Shown here piece by piece: positions 15,808-24,440 of a DNA stretch of 60,085 nt. The DNA is taken from NCBI RefSeq assembly GCF_001189245.1, contig NZ_LFIQ01000114.1, positions 246,529 to 306,613 of the forward strand, read 5' to 3'. Below the pieces are notes generated by a model. The model made no database searches and was not told the DNA's origin. It worked only from the letters and a program-made list of their open reading frames with translations. Within the stretch, counting starts at the first letter, position 1; each line of letters begins with the position of its first letter. Source of the stretch: Bradyrhizobium pachyrhizi. GTDB taxonomy: Bacteria > Pseudomonadota > Alphaproteobacteria > Rhizobiales > Xanthobacteraceae. The position numbers were made by a program, and so were the translations under genes.

Positions 15808-17031
15808 TCAAGCCGGGTCCCTCGCCTCGCTTACGCTGTTGTGATCGCCCCGCGCCAGCATCCACGCCGCGAGACCGGCAAGGATCGCCGCGGCCACCAC
15901 CATGACGCAAGCCGCGCCCCAGCCCCATGCCGAGACCACGGCGCCGACCGCGATCGGACCGGTGACCTGGCCGAAATTGCTGCCCGTCATCAACAGGCCC
16001 ATCATGACAGGCACCATCGCCGCCGATCGCGCCGCGGCGGGTGCGGTTGCCAGCAACGTCGCCGGGATCAGGCCGCCGATCGCGGAGAACAAAAGGCACA
16101 GCCAGAATGCGCCCCAGCCGCCGAGCACCGGCAGGAAGATTCCGAGCGCGGACGCGCCCATCACGAATGCCGCCACGGCAATCAGCAAATTGCGGCTGAC
16201 GCCGCGCGCAAGCAGATGACCGGCGGCGAGATTGCCGACGACGTTGCCGGCCGCGGCCAACGCACTGAGCCCGCCGGCGCCTTGGCTGGACACGCCGAGC
16301 CGCTCGGTCAGCACGATCGGCAGGAAGCTGAACAACGCAAAGAACATCAGGCTGTAGAGCGCAAACAGCACCATCAGAAGCGCCGGGGTGCGGCGCTGTG
16401 CCAGCGCGGTGGCTTCCCGCATCAGGCCGCTCCGCGCCGCGCCGGTCCGCGATGCCACTTCAGGCACGATGAGGCCGGCTAGGATGAACAGCACGGCAAC
16501 AAAGGCCGCACTGGCCCACCAGATCGTGCGCCAGCCATCGAAGATCGGTCCGGCGACCAGGGCCAGCGCGATCCCGAACGGCATCACGCAGCTCCACACC
16601 GCCATGGTGACGTCACGTGCGCTGACATCGACGACGCGATCGAGCAATGCGGGGGCCGCGACCATCACCAGAAGGAAGCCGAGCCCTTCCAGCATGCGCG
16701 ATGCCAATAGCACCGCGAGCTGTGGCGCGAGCGCGCCCGAGCCTGCCCCCAGCGTGATCGCCGCGAGCCCGCACAGCAGCACCCTGCGCGTGCCAACCGC
16801 GGCAATCACCACGCCCGCCGGAACGCTGCCGACAAGCCCGAGGACCGCAAAGATGCCGGCGATCGTTCCGACCGCGGCAAGGTCGATGCCGAGGCTCTGC
16901 TGCAGCATCGAGGCGGCAATCGGAACCTTGCCGACCTGCAGCGCCGCGCCGATCCCGCAACCGATCACGATGGCGACCGTGGCCCATCGCTTCGCCTCGC
17001 TCTGCTGCATCACGGCCGTCTCGATCGTCAT
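15808..17031 (-). CDS. MFS transporter (CynX/NimT-like)
   Basis: Inner-membrane transporter of 407 residues with about 12 hydrophobic helices. The first half has GIGAALQVGKVPIAASML and GLVGSVPAGVVIAAVGTRR, the second half PIVLTERLGVSSQGAGG. Substrate unknown; either drug efflux or uptake of a small anion is possible. The frame is open up to 17124, almost touching the divergent LysR gene at 17130, but the ATG at 17031 has a GGAG upstream and begins just before helix 1, leaving 98 bp for a shared promoter. The LysR regulator most likely controls it. Confidence 0.83.
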   Translation of the reverse strand: MTIETAVMQQSEAKRWATVAIVIGCGIGAALQVGKVPIAASMLQQSLGIDLAAVGTIAGIFAVLGLVGSVPAGVVIAAVGTRRVLLCGLAAITLGAGSGALAPQLAVLLASRMLEGLGFLLVMVAAPALLDRVVDVSARDVTMAVWSCVMPFGIALALVAGPIFDGWRTIWWASAAFVAVLFILAGLIVPEVASRTGAARSGLMREATALAQRRTPALLMVLFALYSLMFFALFSFLPIVLTERLGVSSQGAGGLSALAAAGNVVGNLAAGHLLARGVSRNLLIAVAAFVMGASALGIFLPVLGGWGAFWLCLLFSAIGGLIPATLLATAPAAARSAAMVPVMMGLLMTGSNFGQVTGPIAVGAVVSAWGWGAACVMVVAAAILAGLAAWMLARGDHNSVSEARDPA

Positions 17032-17129
17032 GCGTCCACTCCGCCCCTGGCTCACGGCACAGAGATAGCGTTTCCCGACCATCGACAGGAGTGATATGTT
17101 TTGCATCCGATTGATCGATTTCATAGATC

Positions 17130-18062
17130 ATGCTCGACAACCTGACGCTCCGCACCTTTGTCGCCATCGCCGAGAGCGGCAGCTTTCGCGCCGCCGCGAC
17201 CAAACTGGCGCGGGTGCAATCCGCGGTCAGTCATGCCATCGCCAACCTCGAGGCCGAGCTCGGGCTCACGCTGTTCGACCGCTCCAACCATCGCCCGGCG
17301 CTGACGGCCGAGGGCAAGGCACTGCTGGGCAACGCGCGCGACCTGCTGCTGCGTGTCGACGCGATGCGGGCGCGGGCACGCAGCCTGGGCGATGGCGTGG
17401 AATCGGAACTCTCGCTGGTGGTCGATACGCTGTTTCCGATCGCCGCCGTCGGCGCGGCGCTGACGGAAATGCGGGCGGCCTATCCGTCTGTCAGCGTGCG
17501 GCTCGCGGTCGAACCGATGGGCGGTCCGATCGCCGGCTTGACCGAACGGCGCAGCGCGCTCGCCGTCACGGTCGGCGAGGATTTTCGCGATCCCCGTCTT
17601 GCGCTCGATGCGATCTGTGCGGTGCAGATCGTCGCCGTCGCCTCCGCAAGCCATCCGCTCGCGCGCCGCGGCCGCAAGAGCGTGGCGGATCTCGCCGATC
17701 ATCTCCAGATCGTGCTGTCGGATCCGACCCCGCTGTCGGAAGGCCGTAGCTTCGGCGTGCTCTCGCCGCAGATATGCAGGGTGAGCAATCAGGACACCAA
17801 GCACGCCATGATCCTGGCGGGGCTCGGCTGGGGCCGGCTGCCGCTCTGGCAGGTGGCGCGCGACCTGAAGGAGCGCCGCCTGGTGCGGGTCGAAACCGGC
17901 GCGCTCGGCCGCAACGCCGCGCTTGCAATGGAGGCCTATCTCGCCCACCGGCTCGATGAACCGCTGGGACCTGCGGCACGCGCGTTTGCCGATGCATTGA
18001 CGCGGATCGCGGCGGGCACGCATGCGCCGAAGACCAGGGCGAAGACGGCGAAGAAACACTGA
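17130..18062 (+). CDS. LysR family transcriptional regulator
   Basis: A 310-residue LysR regulator. The N-terminal HTH reads LRTFVAIAESGSFRAAATKLARVQSAVSHAI, followed by the linker LGLTLFDRSNHRPALTAEG and a type 2 periplasmic-fold effector domain from about residue 90. Its effector is unknown. It is transcribed away from the MFS gene at 15808-17031 with about 98 bp between them, the usual arrangement for a LysR regulator and its target. The C-terminus is lysine-rich (KTRAKTAKKH). Confidence 0.9.
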   Translation: MLDNLTLRTFVAIAESGSFRAAATKLARVQSAVSHAIANLEAELGLTLFDRSNHRPALTAEGKALLGNARDLLLRVDAMRARARSLGDGVESELSLVVDTLFPIAAVGAALTEMRAAYPSVSVRLAVEPMGGPIAGLTERRSALAVTVGEDFRDPRLALDAICAVQIVAVASASHPLARRGRKSVADLADHLQIVLSDPTPLSEGRSFGVLSPQICRVSNQDTKHAMILAGLGWGRLPLWQVARDLKERRLVRVETGALGRNAALAMEAYLAHRLDEPLGPAARAFADALTRIAAGTHAPKTRAKTAKKH

Positions 18063-18110
18063 GCCGCGGCGATCGCTCGCCCGGCCCTGTGGCGGCCGTC
18101 CGCAAGCGCC

Positions 18111-18815
18111 TCAGTCCTCGATCTCACCGCTGCGGATCGCGAGCCGAATGGCCTGCGCTGTCGTGGCGACGCCGAGCCGAAGCCGCGCACGTCGCAAATG
18201 GTTCTCGACCGTGCGTTCCGACAGGCCGAGCGATGCCGCGATGTCGGCCTGGCGACGTCCCGCGGAGGTCCAGCGCAACACCTCGCGCTCCCGCGGCGAC
18301 AGGCTCGACGCACCGTTCGGCTCGTGGGCTTCCATCAGCCCGCGGGCGGCGCGGAAGGCCGCCGCACCGATCATGGTCAGCGCCGCACGCGTCCGCGCCG
18401 ACGCATCGATCCGCGTCCCGGCGAAGCTCATCGCGCCTTCAAGGCCGGTGCGCCCGAACACCGGAACCTGCAGCCCATGGAAACCGGGCCCGCGCGGCGT
18501 GCGCACCACGCGGTACTTCTCGCCGCGCGCCGACATCACCTTGGTCCAGAAAAACGCCTGGTCCACATCGAGGAAATTGCGCGTCACCGGACAATGCCGG
18601 ACATAGGTCTCGGCATCGACGGTCACGCCTTTGCCGAACCAGTCGCCTTCGACCCAGTAGATCCGGTCAACCAGGTCCTCGCGTGCCGGCGACGCCGAGA
18701 ACATCACGAACCGGTCGTAGCCGAGCGGCAGGCTCGCGGACCGCACCGCCGCCTGGATCGCGGGCAAGCTCTCGCTGCCCTCGATCGCAACCACGGCTTC
18801 GATGTAGCGGTCCAT
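18111..18815 (-). CDS. LuxR-type regulator associated with hchA (LuxR solo)
   Basis: A 234-residue quorum-sensing-type regulator: autoinducer-binding domain (about 15-160) and LuxR HTH (about 170-230; SPREREVLRWTSAGRRQADIA, SERTVENHLRRAR). No luxI-like synthase is in the window. In the ligand pocket Trp59, Tyr71, Pro76, Trp90 and Gly114 are present, but the position of the AHL-contacting Asp70 of TraR is Cys75 (HCPVTRN), so the ligand may not be a standard AHL. It lies downstream of hchA on the same strand, as in the described family of LuxR regulators near HchA. A dyad 48 bp before its ATG also occurs before hchA. ATG 18815 was chosen over a long upstream extension lacking family resemblance. 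Confidence 0.88.
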   Translation of the reverse strand: MDRYIEAVVAIEGSESLPAIQAAVRSASLPLGYDRFVMFSASPAREDLVDRIYWVEGDWFGKGVTVDAETYVRHCPVTRNFLDVDQAFFWTKVMSARGEKYRVVRTPRGPGFHGLQVPVFGRTGLEGAMSFAGTRIDASARTRAALTMIGAAAFRAARGLMEAHEPNGASSLSPREREVLRWTSAGRRQADIAASLGLSERTVENHLRRARLRLGVATTAQAIRLAIRSGEIED

Positions 18816-18862
18816 GCGGTACCATCGTGTCTTGCGGAAGGCCGATCGTGCGGCCCAGCGCG

Positions 18863-18880
18863 TTGAGGATTTTCCCTCAA
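18863..18880 (-). promoter_or_regulatory. Dyad (lux-box-like) upstream of the luxR gene
   Basis: The 18-bp ttgaggattttccctcaa has 6-bp arms TTGAGG/CCTCAA. It is 48 bp upstream of the luxR ATG and matches at 15 of 18 positions a second dyad upstream of hchA (19909-19926). Probable binding site of the LuxR protein. Confidence 0.6.
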
Positions 18881-18969
18881 GCGAGACCGGCCTGCAAGGC
18901 GCGCGACATTGAGCCGCCACCGGCGGCGCGGCGGGGTGCGCCGCGCCCGCAGCTTGAGCCGCCGACCGC

Positions 18970-19845
18970 TCAGCGCCCGCCGAGCGTATCGAGCAGCGCC
19001 TTTGCGGCAGCCTTGCCGACATTATTGGCGGCGAAGGGGCTGTCACCGGTGATCAGCTTGCGATCCTGATGGGTCTTGCCGGTGATGTCCTTGTTCAAGA
19101 TCTCGACGCCGAGCGCCTGCAACTGTTCGCCGAATGCCCAGGTCAGCGCGCCCGGCATGTAGCCGATATCGGGCGTGGTCCGATCGATGGCGTCGGGAAA
19201 TGCGCAGATCTTGTAGCCCTTGAAGGGATAGTCGCCCTTGGCTTCGCCGACCGCGGACGCCAGCAACGCCGCCGGGCCATGGCAAAGCGAGATGATGTGC
19301 TTGTCGTTGTCGAGCGCCCATTTCAGGGCGGCCTTCACGTCGGTGCTTTCGGGCAAGCCGATCAGCGCACCATGGCCGCCGGGAATGAACACCGCGATAT
19401 AGTCGGAATCCTTGCCGAGCTTTTTTTCGATCACGTCGGAGAGCTTCAGCGGCTGCTTCAGCCTGGGGAGATATTTCTGGTAGATGCTCTTGACCGCGTC
19501 GTCCTCCTTCGGAAACGCCCAGAGCTCGAATTTGACCGGATTACCCGACACGGTCGCAATATCGAATTCGAAGCCCGCCTTGTCGAGGTGATACATCGGC
19601 AACAAGGTCTCAACGGGATGGTTGCCGGTCGAGAACATCGTGCCGTTCTGCAACAGCAGATAGCGCTCGTCCGCGGCGATCATCAGAATTTTCCAGCGGC
19701 CGCCCCTGTAGGCGTTGGGGTAGTCCGCGCCGGAGAGATCCGACTTGGCCGAGGTGAATTGCCCAAGCGAGTAAGGCGACGGAAAGAAAGCGTTGTTCTC
19801 CGCCGGATCGGGTACGGGACGCTTGTCCTGGGATTGCTCGGACAT
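18970..19845 (-). CDS. hchA: Protein deglycase / glyoxalase III HchA (Hsp31)
   Basis: A 291-residue DJ-1/PfpI-superfamily protein of the Hsp31 class, which converts methylglyoxal to lactate without glutathione and is credited with repair of glycated proteins. Catalytic Cys188 sits in the nucleophile elbow SLCHGPAAL with His189 after it; the metal-site segment [13 protein letters not shown] corresponds to the His/Glu ligands of E. coli Hsp31. Other family blocks: [51 protein letters not shown] 19845 has GAGAGG upstream; the frame extends further but without similarity. It precedes the luxR gene (155-bp gap), and a dyad shared with that gene lies 64 bp upstream. Confidence 0.92.
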   Translation of the reverse strand: MSEQSQDKRPVPDPAENNAFFPSPYSLGQFTSAKSDLSGADYPNAYRGGRWKILMIAADERYLLLQNGTMFSTGNHPVETLLPMYHLDKAGFEFDIATVSGNPVKFELWAFPKEDDAVKSIYQKYLPRLKQPLKLSDVIEKKLGKDSDYIAVFIPGGHGALIGLPESTDVKAALKWALDNDKHIISLCHGPAALLASAVGEAKGDYPFKGYKICAFPDAIDRTTPDIGYMPGALTWAFGEQLQALGVEILNKDITGKTHQDRKLITGDSPFAANNVGKAAAKALLDTLGGR

Positions 19846-19908
19846 CGAGATATCCTCTCTCATCGTGTTGCGATCCGGCAAAGGTAAGCACGAGATCCGC
19901 GATGAGGA

Positions 19909-19926
19909 ATGAGGGATTTCCCTCAA
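19909..19926 (-). promoter_or_regulatory. Dyad (lux-box-like) upstream of hchA
   Basis: The 18-bp atgagggatttccctcaa contains perfect arms GAGGGA/TCCCTC around TT. It is 64 bp upstream of the hchA ATG and nearly the same as the dyad before luxR, pointing to joint control. Confidence 0.6.
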
Positions 19927-19945
19927 CCCACTCTGCCGGGCATCC

Positions 19946-20641
19946 CTACCCTTGCTTCTGCAACACCGTGATGTGCAGGCGGCGGCGGACCTCCATGCCC
20001 TGGCGACGATAGAGCGCGATCGCCGAGACATTGCTGGTGAAGACGTGCAGGAATGGAATTTCGCCGCGCGCCACGATCTGGCCGGCGACCGCCGACAGCA
20101 GCGCCTGCGCGTAGCCGCGGCCGCGATGCTCCGGATGCACGCAGACGGCGGTCATCTCGGTGTAGTTCCCCGGCTTCATCCGTTCGCCGGTCATCGCGAC
20201 CAGTTCGCCATTGATACGGATGCCGAAAAAGCTGCCGAGCTCATGCGTCCGCGCACTGAACGGGCCGGGCTTTGTCAGCTCCGTCAACGCCATCATCTCC
20301 GGAACATCGGCAGCGCCGAGCGTGACGATCTCGACGCCGGGCGCAGAATGGTCCGCGGGCACGCCGATCATCTGCTCGCCGGTCTCGGCCAGCAGCACCT
20401 TGAACTGCGGCGGCACCGGGACAGGATCGGGCGTGAACAGCACCGCGACGTCAGGTCCCGACAGCAGCGCACCGAGCGCGGCAAAGCTCCGTGGCGACAT
20501 GTCGACCATGTCGGCGAAGGGTGCGATCGCAAGCGGAAAGCGCCTTGCATCGGCGCCGCCTTCCGCCAACTCGCGCTGTCTCGTGGTCAGCGCGCTCCAG
20601 ATCGGGCGATCGAGCGGATGAATGGGCGGGACTTCGGACAT
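19946..20641 (-). CDS. GNAT family N-acetyltransferase (FR47-like)
   Basis: A 231-residue acetyltransferase. The acetyl-CoA motif A reads [20 protein letters not shown] near residue 165-185, and motif B includes [20 protein letters not shown], as in FR47-like GNATs. The N-terminal 110 residues are a less conserved domain ([36 protein letters not shown]). Substrate unknown. ATG 20641 follows a GGAG; an upstream extension to 20701 has no similarity. Transcribed leftwards toward the hchA upstream region, ending 20 bp from the dyad there. Confidence 0.87.
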   Translation of the reverse strand: MSEVPPIHPLDRPIWSALTTRQRELAEGGADARRFPLAIAPFADMVDMSPRSFAALGALLSGPDVAVLFTPDPVPVPPQFKVLLAETGEQMIGVPADHSAPGVEIVTLGAADVPEMMALTELTKPGPFSARTHELGSFFGIRINGELVAMTGERMKPGNYTEMTAVCVHPEHRGRGYAQALLSAVAGQIVARGEIPFLHVFTSNVSAIALYRRQGMEVRRRLHITVLQKQG

Positions 20642-20750
20642 GCGGCGCTTCGCTCCTGATTTTCCTCGAACAGAGCAAGAAGCGCCGGCAAAATCCAGCA
20701 TGGCATGGTGTGGTTGCGGCTCACAATCACGACAGCAGGTGAAAACCCCG

Positions 20751-21425
20751 CTACGCCACCTTCAGGCAGAGCTCGGTGCCACCCTTGAGCGGCAGCGTGA
20801 TCGACACGAAGCCGTTGCCGGGATCGCGTACGAATTCCAGGAAATCCGCCTCGGCATTGTCGTTCATGACGTAGCCGCCGACACGCAGCTGCGGCGCGAC
20901 GATCTCGATCACCTGGCGCGCCAGCGTCGGCCCCTTGTCGCCCGGCCAGCCGTCGATCAGGACGAAGTCGACGGGACCACCGAGATCGCGCAGCGTCTTG
21001 CGCGCATCGCCCTCGCGGATCTCGGCGTAGTCGGCAAGGCCGGCCTCCGCAAGATTGCGCTTCGCCGCTGCGACCTTGGCCGGTACGATCTCCGACCCGA
21101 TCACGGTGCCGCCGCCATTGTCGCACATCGCGGCAGCGAAATAGAGGGTCGACATTCCGACCGAGGTCGCGAACTCGGCGACGCGCTTGGCGCGCAGGCC
21201 GCGGCACAACAGATAGATGAGCTCGCCCTGCTCCGGGTGGATCGAGAATCCCTGCTCGGCGTAGTCGTGCGGGTCGCGGCTGCCGCTCTGCATCGGATTG
21301 CCGCGCACGGGCGCCCGGCGGGTGGCCTGCAGACGCTCGATGACGGCGGTGACGCGGGCATCACGGATCGCGCTGTGCGGTTCGGCGTTGTACAAGAAAG
21401 GTCTCGTTTGCTGCGACGGCGTCAT
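20751..21425 (-). CDS. Class I SAM-dependent O-methyltransferase
   Basis: A 224-residue methyltransferase. The Rossmann fold shows VAEFATSVGMSTLYFA (motif I, with Ser/Thr instead of the usual second Gly pattern), GTVIGSEIVPAKVAAAKRNL (motif II acidic residue), REGDARKTL, and the motif IV block VDFVLIDGWPGDKGP. It is most like the small O-methyltransferase type (methyltransf_24/3). The acceptor is unknown. Its ATG overlaps the stop of the padR gene by 4 bp (ATGA), so it is translated from the PadR message and is a likely PadR-controlled detoxification gene. Confidence 0.83.
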   Translation of the reverse strand: MTPSQQTRPFLYNAEPHSAIRDARVTAVIERLQATRRAPVRGNPMQSGSRDPHDYAEQGFSIHPEQGELIYLLCRGLRAKRVAEFATSVGMSTLYFAAAMCDNGGGTVIGSEIVPAKVAAAKRNLAEAGLADYAEIREGDARKTLRDLGGPVDFVLIDGWPGDKGPTLARQVIEIVAPQLRVGGYVMNDNAEADFLEFVRDPGNGFVSITLPLKGGTELCLKVA

Positions 21426-22054
21426 TGCTGCAGGATCTCAGCGGCCGCGCGGTCGAGGATCTTTGCGATCCGCCGCGCCTCCGCGGCATCGCAGCCGCGC
21501 TTCTGGCGCAGCGCGCTCTTCAGCGCGTGACGGGCGCGGTGTACCTCGTCGGACGCTTCGCCATCGAGATCGCTCACGCCGGCGAAGGCTTCGCGCACCT
21601 CCTCCATGCGGCGGCCGATCCGCGACAGCGCCTCGAGGATGGTATCCGCGGTCGTGCGGTTCTCGCCGAGATACGTTCTGCCCTGCTCGTTGATGCTGTA
21701 GAGCTTGCGCGCGGCGTCCTGGGTGACGCTGGCATGGCCGATCTCCTCGAGGAATGTCAGCGCCGGATAGATCACGCCCGGGCTCGGGCTGTAGAAGCCG
21801 TCCGACCGCTCCTCGATCCTCTTGATCAGCTCGTAGCCGTGTGCCGGCTGCTCGCCGAGCAACGCGAGGATGACCAGTTGCAGATCCTGCGACGAAAGCC
21901 GCCGCGATCCCGGAAAGTCACTGCTGCCACCCCGCCCGAAGAAGCCATGGCCGCCGCGGCCAAAGCGGTGGCCGCCCCGGCCGTGCCGGCCCATGGCGAA
22001 GAACCCGAACCGGAAGCCGTCATCGTCCCGGTCGCGAAACATCGATCGTCTCAT
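21422..22054 (-). CDS. PadR family transcriptional regulator with Gly/His-rich N-terminus
   Basis: A 210-residue regulator. After a 45-residue Gly-, Arg-, His- and Phe-rich tail (GRHGRGGHRFGRGGHGFFG) comes the PadR winged helix (LQLVILALLGEQPAHGYEL, SPGVIYPALTFLEE, YSINEQGRTYL) and a C-terminal helical dimer region. PadR proteins respond to phenolics, drugs or other ligands; the His-rich tail could bind metal or haem. ATG 22054 is preferred over 22078 because AAGGAA lies before it and because a dyad operator covers 22077-22090. It is coupled to the O-methyltransferase by a 4-bp overlap. Confidence 0.87.
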   Translation of the reverse strand: MRRSMFRDRDDDGFRFGFFAMGRHGRGGHRFGRGGHGFFGRGGSSDFPGSRRLSSQDLQLVILALLGEQPAHGYELIKRIEERSDGFYSPSPGVIYPALTFLEEIGHASVTQDAARKLYSINEQGRTYLGENRTTADTILEALSRIGRRMEEVREAFAGVSDLDGEASDEVHRARHALKSALRQKRGCDAAEARRIAKILDRAAAEILQQ

Positions 22055-22076
22055 TTGTTCATTCCTTACTGAAAAC

Positions 22077-22090
22077 ATATCTTACGATAT
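22077..22090. promoter_or_regulatory. PadR operator candidate
   Basis: Perfect inverted repeat atatc-ttac-gatat just upstream of the padR start, followed on the right by a further gatatatc. Such ATATC/GATAT dyads are typical of autoregulated padR genes. It overlaps the alternative upstream start codon, which argues against that start. Confidence 0.6.
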
Positions 22091-22245
22091 ATCTACAGAT
22101 TGAGCGACAGCAACCCACGTTTTCGTGAGACGTCGGGACGAAGCGGCGGCTGGTGCTGGCGGAGGGCTGGCCGGGCTCAGTCCGGGGCTTGCCGACCTTC
22201 ATACGGCTGGCCTATGGCTTTGAACGCCTTCCAGCCTTGTGACTC

Positions 22246-22590
22246 ATGCGCCCCAAGACCTTCGAAGCCCATTGTCTGCGCCTGCCCGCCGCCACCAAGG
22301 TGGTGCAATGGGAAGGGACGTCGGTGTTCAAGGTCGGCGGCAAGATGTTCGCGCTGGCCGGCGGCTACATCGAGAGCACCGGCGGGTTCATGTTCAAGAC
22401 CTCGAACATGGCCTATCAGCTGCTGATCGAGCAGGGTCTGGCGCAGCCGGCGCCGTATCTGGCGCGCGCCAAATGGGTGCAGTTGATGGCGAACGACTCC
22501 CTGCCCGATGCCGAGCTCAAGGCCTATCTCGACCAGGCGCATGCGCTCATCGTCGAAAAGTTGTCGCGCAAAGCGCTCGGGCTCGACTGA
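22246..22590 (+). CDS. MmcQ/YjbR family protein
   Basis: A 114-residue protein of the YjbR (MmcQ) family, with the CyaY-like fold sometimes labelled DNA-binding. Family blocks: MRPKTFEAHCLRLPAATK, WEGTSVFKVGGKMFAL, FMFKTSNMAYQLLIEQ and the end AKWVQLMANDSLPDAELKAYL. The cellular role is not established. It stands alone in the plus direction between padR and the phosphatase gene, whose ends converge 21 bp apart. Confidence 0.85.
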   Translation: MRPKTFEAHCLRLPAATKVVQWEGTSVFKVGGKMFALAGGYIESTGGFMFKTSNMAYQLLIEQGLAQPAPYLARAKWVQLMANDSLPDAELKAYLDQAHALIVEKLSRKALGLD

Positions 22591-22611
22591 TCGCCGGAGT
22601 CGCAACGCGGC

Positions 22612-23178
22612 TCAGCTGCCTAGCGGCTTGTCGGAATCGCCCGACAGCAATTTTGGAAACAGCTCCTTGAAGGCGAACTTGTCGTCGCCCTTGCCGCGGT
22701 CGAAGCGCAGCACGACGTCGAAGCGGCTGCCCTCCCATTTGGTCGGCGGCGCGCCCTTGCTGACCGGGATCAGCGGAAGAATATCGGAGATGATTGCCTT
22801 GTGCTCCCAGCACAGCAGCACGACGCCCTTCAGCGCCAGCACCGCAGGCACCAGCCTCGGCTCATCGCCCTTGCCAAAGCTTTCGTTCGGGGTCAGGCCG
22901 CGCCGTGCGGCAAGCGCCGAGATCGTCTCGGCCGGACGGCTCGACGGCGGCTGATTGGCCGTGGTGCCCGGTGTCGCGGCATAGATTGCATCGGGCTTGG
23001 CATAGTCACCGCCGGTGAGATCGGTGCCGAACAGCGCGGTCCACGCGCCCGCACGCTCCCACCCACGGAGCACGAGCGATTCGGTGTCGGAGACGCCATC
23101 CGCGGTGAAACCGGGTCCCGGCCAGGAATCGCCCGGCTTCTCGGCATGACGGATGATGAAGAGCGTGAGCGCGTCCAT
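22612..23178 (-). CDS. Histidine phosphatase superfamily protein
   Basis: A 188-residue protein beginning MDALTLFIIRHAEKPG; RHAEKP (residues 10-15) is the phosphohistidine motif of the histidine phosphatase family. A second block, LKGVVLLCWEHKAI, contains the downstream catalytic His. The substrate is unknown. No signal peptide, so cytosolic. It is convergent with yjbR. The gap of about 90 bp between its start and the GlxA-type gene stop at 23269 contains nothing recognisable. Confidence 0.83.
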   Translation of the reverse strand: MDALTLFIIRHAEKPGDSWPGPGFTADGVSDTESLVLRGWERAGAWTALFGTDLTGGDYAKPDAIYAATPGTTANQPPSSRPAETISALAARRGLTPNESFGKGDEPRLVPAVLALKGVVLLCWEHKAIISDILPLIPVSKGAPPTKWEGSRFDVVLRFDRGKGDDKFAFKELFPKLLSGDSDKPLGS

Positions 23179-23268
23179 GGGCGGCCTCTCGGGAGAAGAT
23201 GTGTGGCAGGATCCGGCGTCGGTGACGTCGATCCTATCCCCGATACAGCCTCCGGTTGATGAACCGCA

Positions 23269-24234
23269 TCACAGTTTGCTAAAACTCGCGCGGTACTGCG
23301 CCGGCGACACGCCGAGCCGCTCGGTGAACACGATCCGCATCCGGTCGGCCGAACCGAAGCCGCAATCGAACGCAACCGCCTTCAGCGGCCGGTCTGAGCC
23401 CTCGAGCAGCCGGCGTGCGGCGTCAACCCGCGCCCGCTCGACGAATTCATGCGGCGTGATTCCGGTCTCCTGCGCAAAGGCGCGGCCGAAATTGCGCACG
23501 CTCATGCCGACGGCTTCCGCCAGCGACTGCAGCGTGTGGCGCTCGCCGACATGCTGCATGACATGCGCCTGCGCGCGCGCAATCGGCGAATCCTCATCGA
23601 CCGGCGCGGTGAGATAGGGACTGAATTGCGACTGCCCGCCCTGGCGCTGCGCCACCACGACCAGCCGCTTGGCCACCGCGACCGCAACCTGCGGCCCGTG
23701 CCGCTCGGCGACCAGCGCGAGCCCGAGATCGATCCCCGCGGTCACGCCGGCCGAGGTCATCAGCTGTCCGTCGCGAATGTAGATGCGGTCGAAGATCACC
23801 TCGGCTGCCGGGAAGCGCGCCGCCAGAAGCTGTGCATTCTGCCAATGCGTCGTCACCTTGTGGCCGTCGAGCAGCCCGGCATGGCCGAGCGCGAAGGCGC
23901 CGGTGCAGATCGAACCATAGAGCTCGGCGCGCGCGGGCGCCCCACGCAGCCACTGCGTCAGTTCGGGATCGGGCGCGGCGTCGGGCAATGCCGGCCCGCC
24001 CGCCACCAGCAGGATATCGAACTTCTCCTGTGCCTCGGCGAAGCTGAGATCGGCCGATATCTTCATGCCGTTCGACGCGCGCAGCGGTTCGCAGCCGGCG
24101 CCGACCAGCACGGTCTCATAGCCATTCCCCGCGGGCACAAAGCCGTTCGTCTCCGCGAACACGTCGACGGGGCCCGCGACATCGAGCGCTTGAACCCCTT
24201 CGTGAATCGCGATCGCGACTCTCTGAACCGCCAT
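23269..24234 (-). CDS. GlxA family AraC-type transcriptional regulator
   Basis: A 321-residue fusion of a DJ-1/PfpI domain (1-195) and a double AraC HTH (about 215-315). The amidotransferase-like part includes VAIAIHEGVQALDVAGPVDV and the elbow GSICTGAFALGHAG with its Cys. The AraC part reads HTLQSLAEAVGMSVRNFGRAF and LKAVAFDCGFGSADRMRIVF. GlxA-type regulators respond to small metabolites, such as choline derivatives, arginine or nitriles. ATG 24234 follows GGAGAAGG. It is divergent from the HD protein at 24441, its likely target. Confidence 0.9.
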   Translation of the reverse strand: MAVQRVAIAIHEGVQALDVAGPVDVFAETNGFVPAGNGYETVLVGAGCEPLRASNGMKISADLSFAEAQEKFDILLVAGGPALPDAAPDPELTQWLRGAPARAELYGSICTGAFALGHAGLLDGHKVTTHWQNAQLLAARFPAAEVIFDRIYIRDGQLMTSAGVTAGIDLGLALVAERHGPQVAVAVAKRLVVVAQRQGGQSQFSPYLTAPVDEDSPIARAQAHVMQHVGERHTLQSLAEAVGMSVRNFGRAFAQETGITPHEFVERARVDAARRLLEGSDRPLKAVAFDCGFGSADRMRIVFTERLGVSPAQYRASFSKL

Positions 24235-24440
24235 ACCTTCTCCCTGCCCGCTGGCGCGAAACGACGTCTGGTTGGCCCGATCCGGCGGCGCGCGATCGTT
24301 GCGGGATCGGGCCCAACCGGGCGACAAACGCACCACGGATCGCGCCACCCCGGCGATCCGCACACACCGCAGAGACGAGCGCCGGGCTCGCGTGTTCGCA
24401 CGCCACGGCATCGTCTTGCCACATCGAGGAGCGTCTTGAA

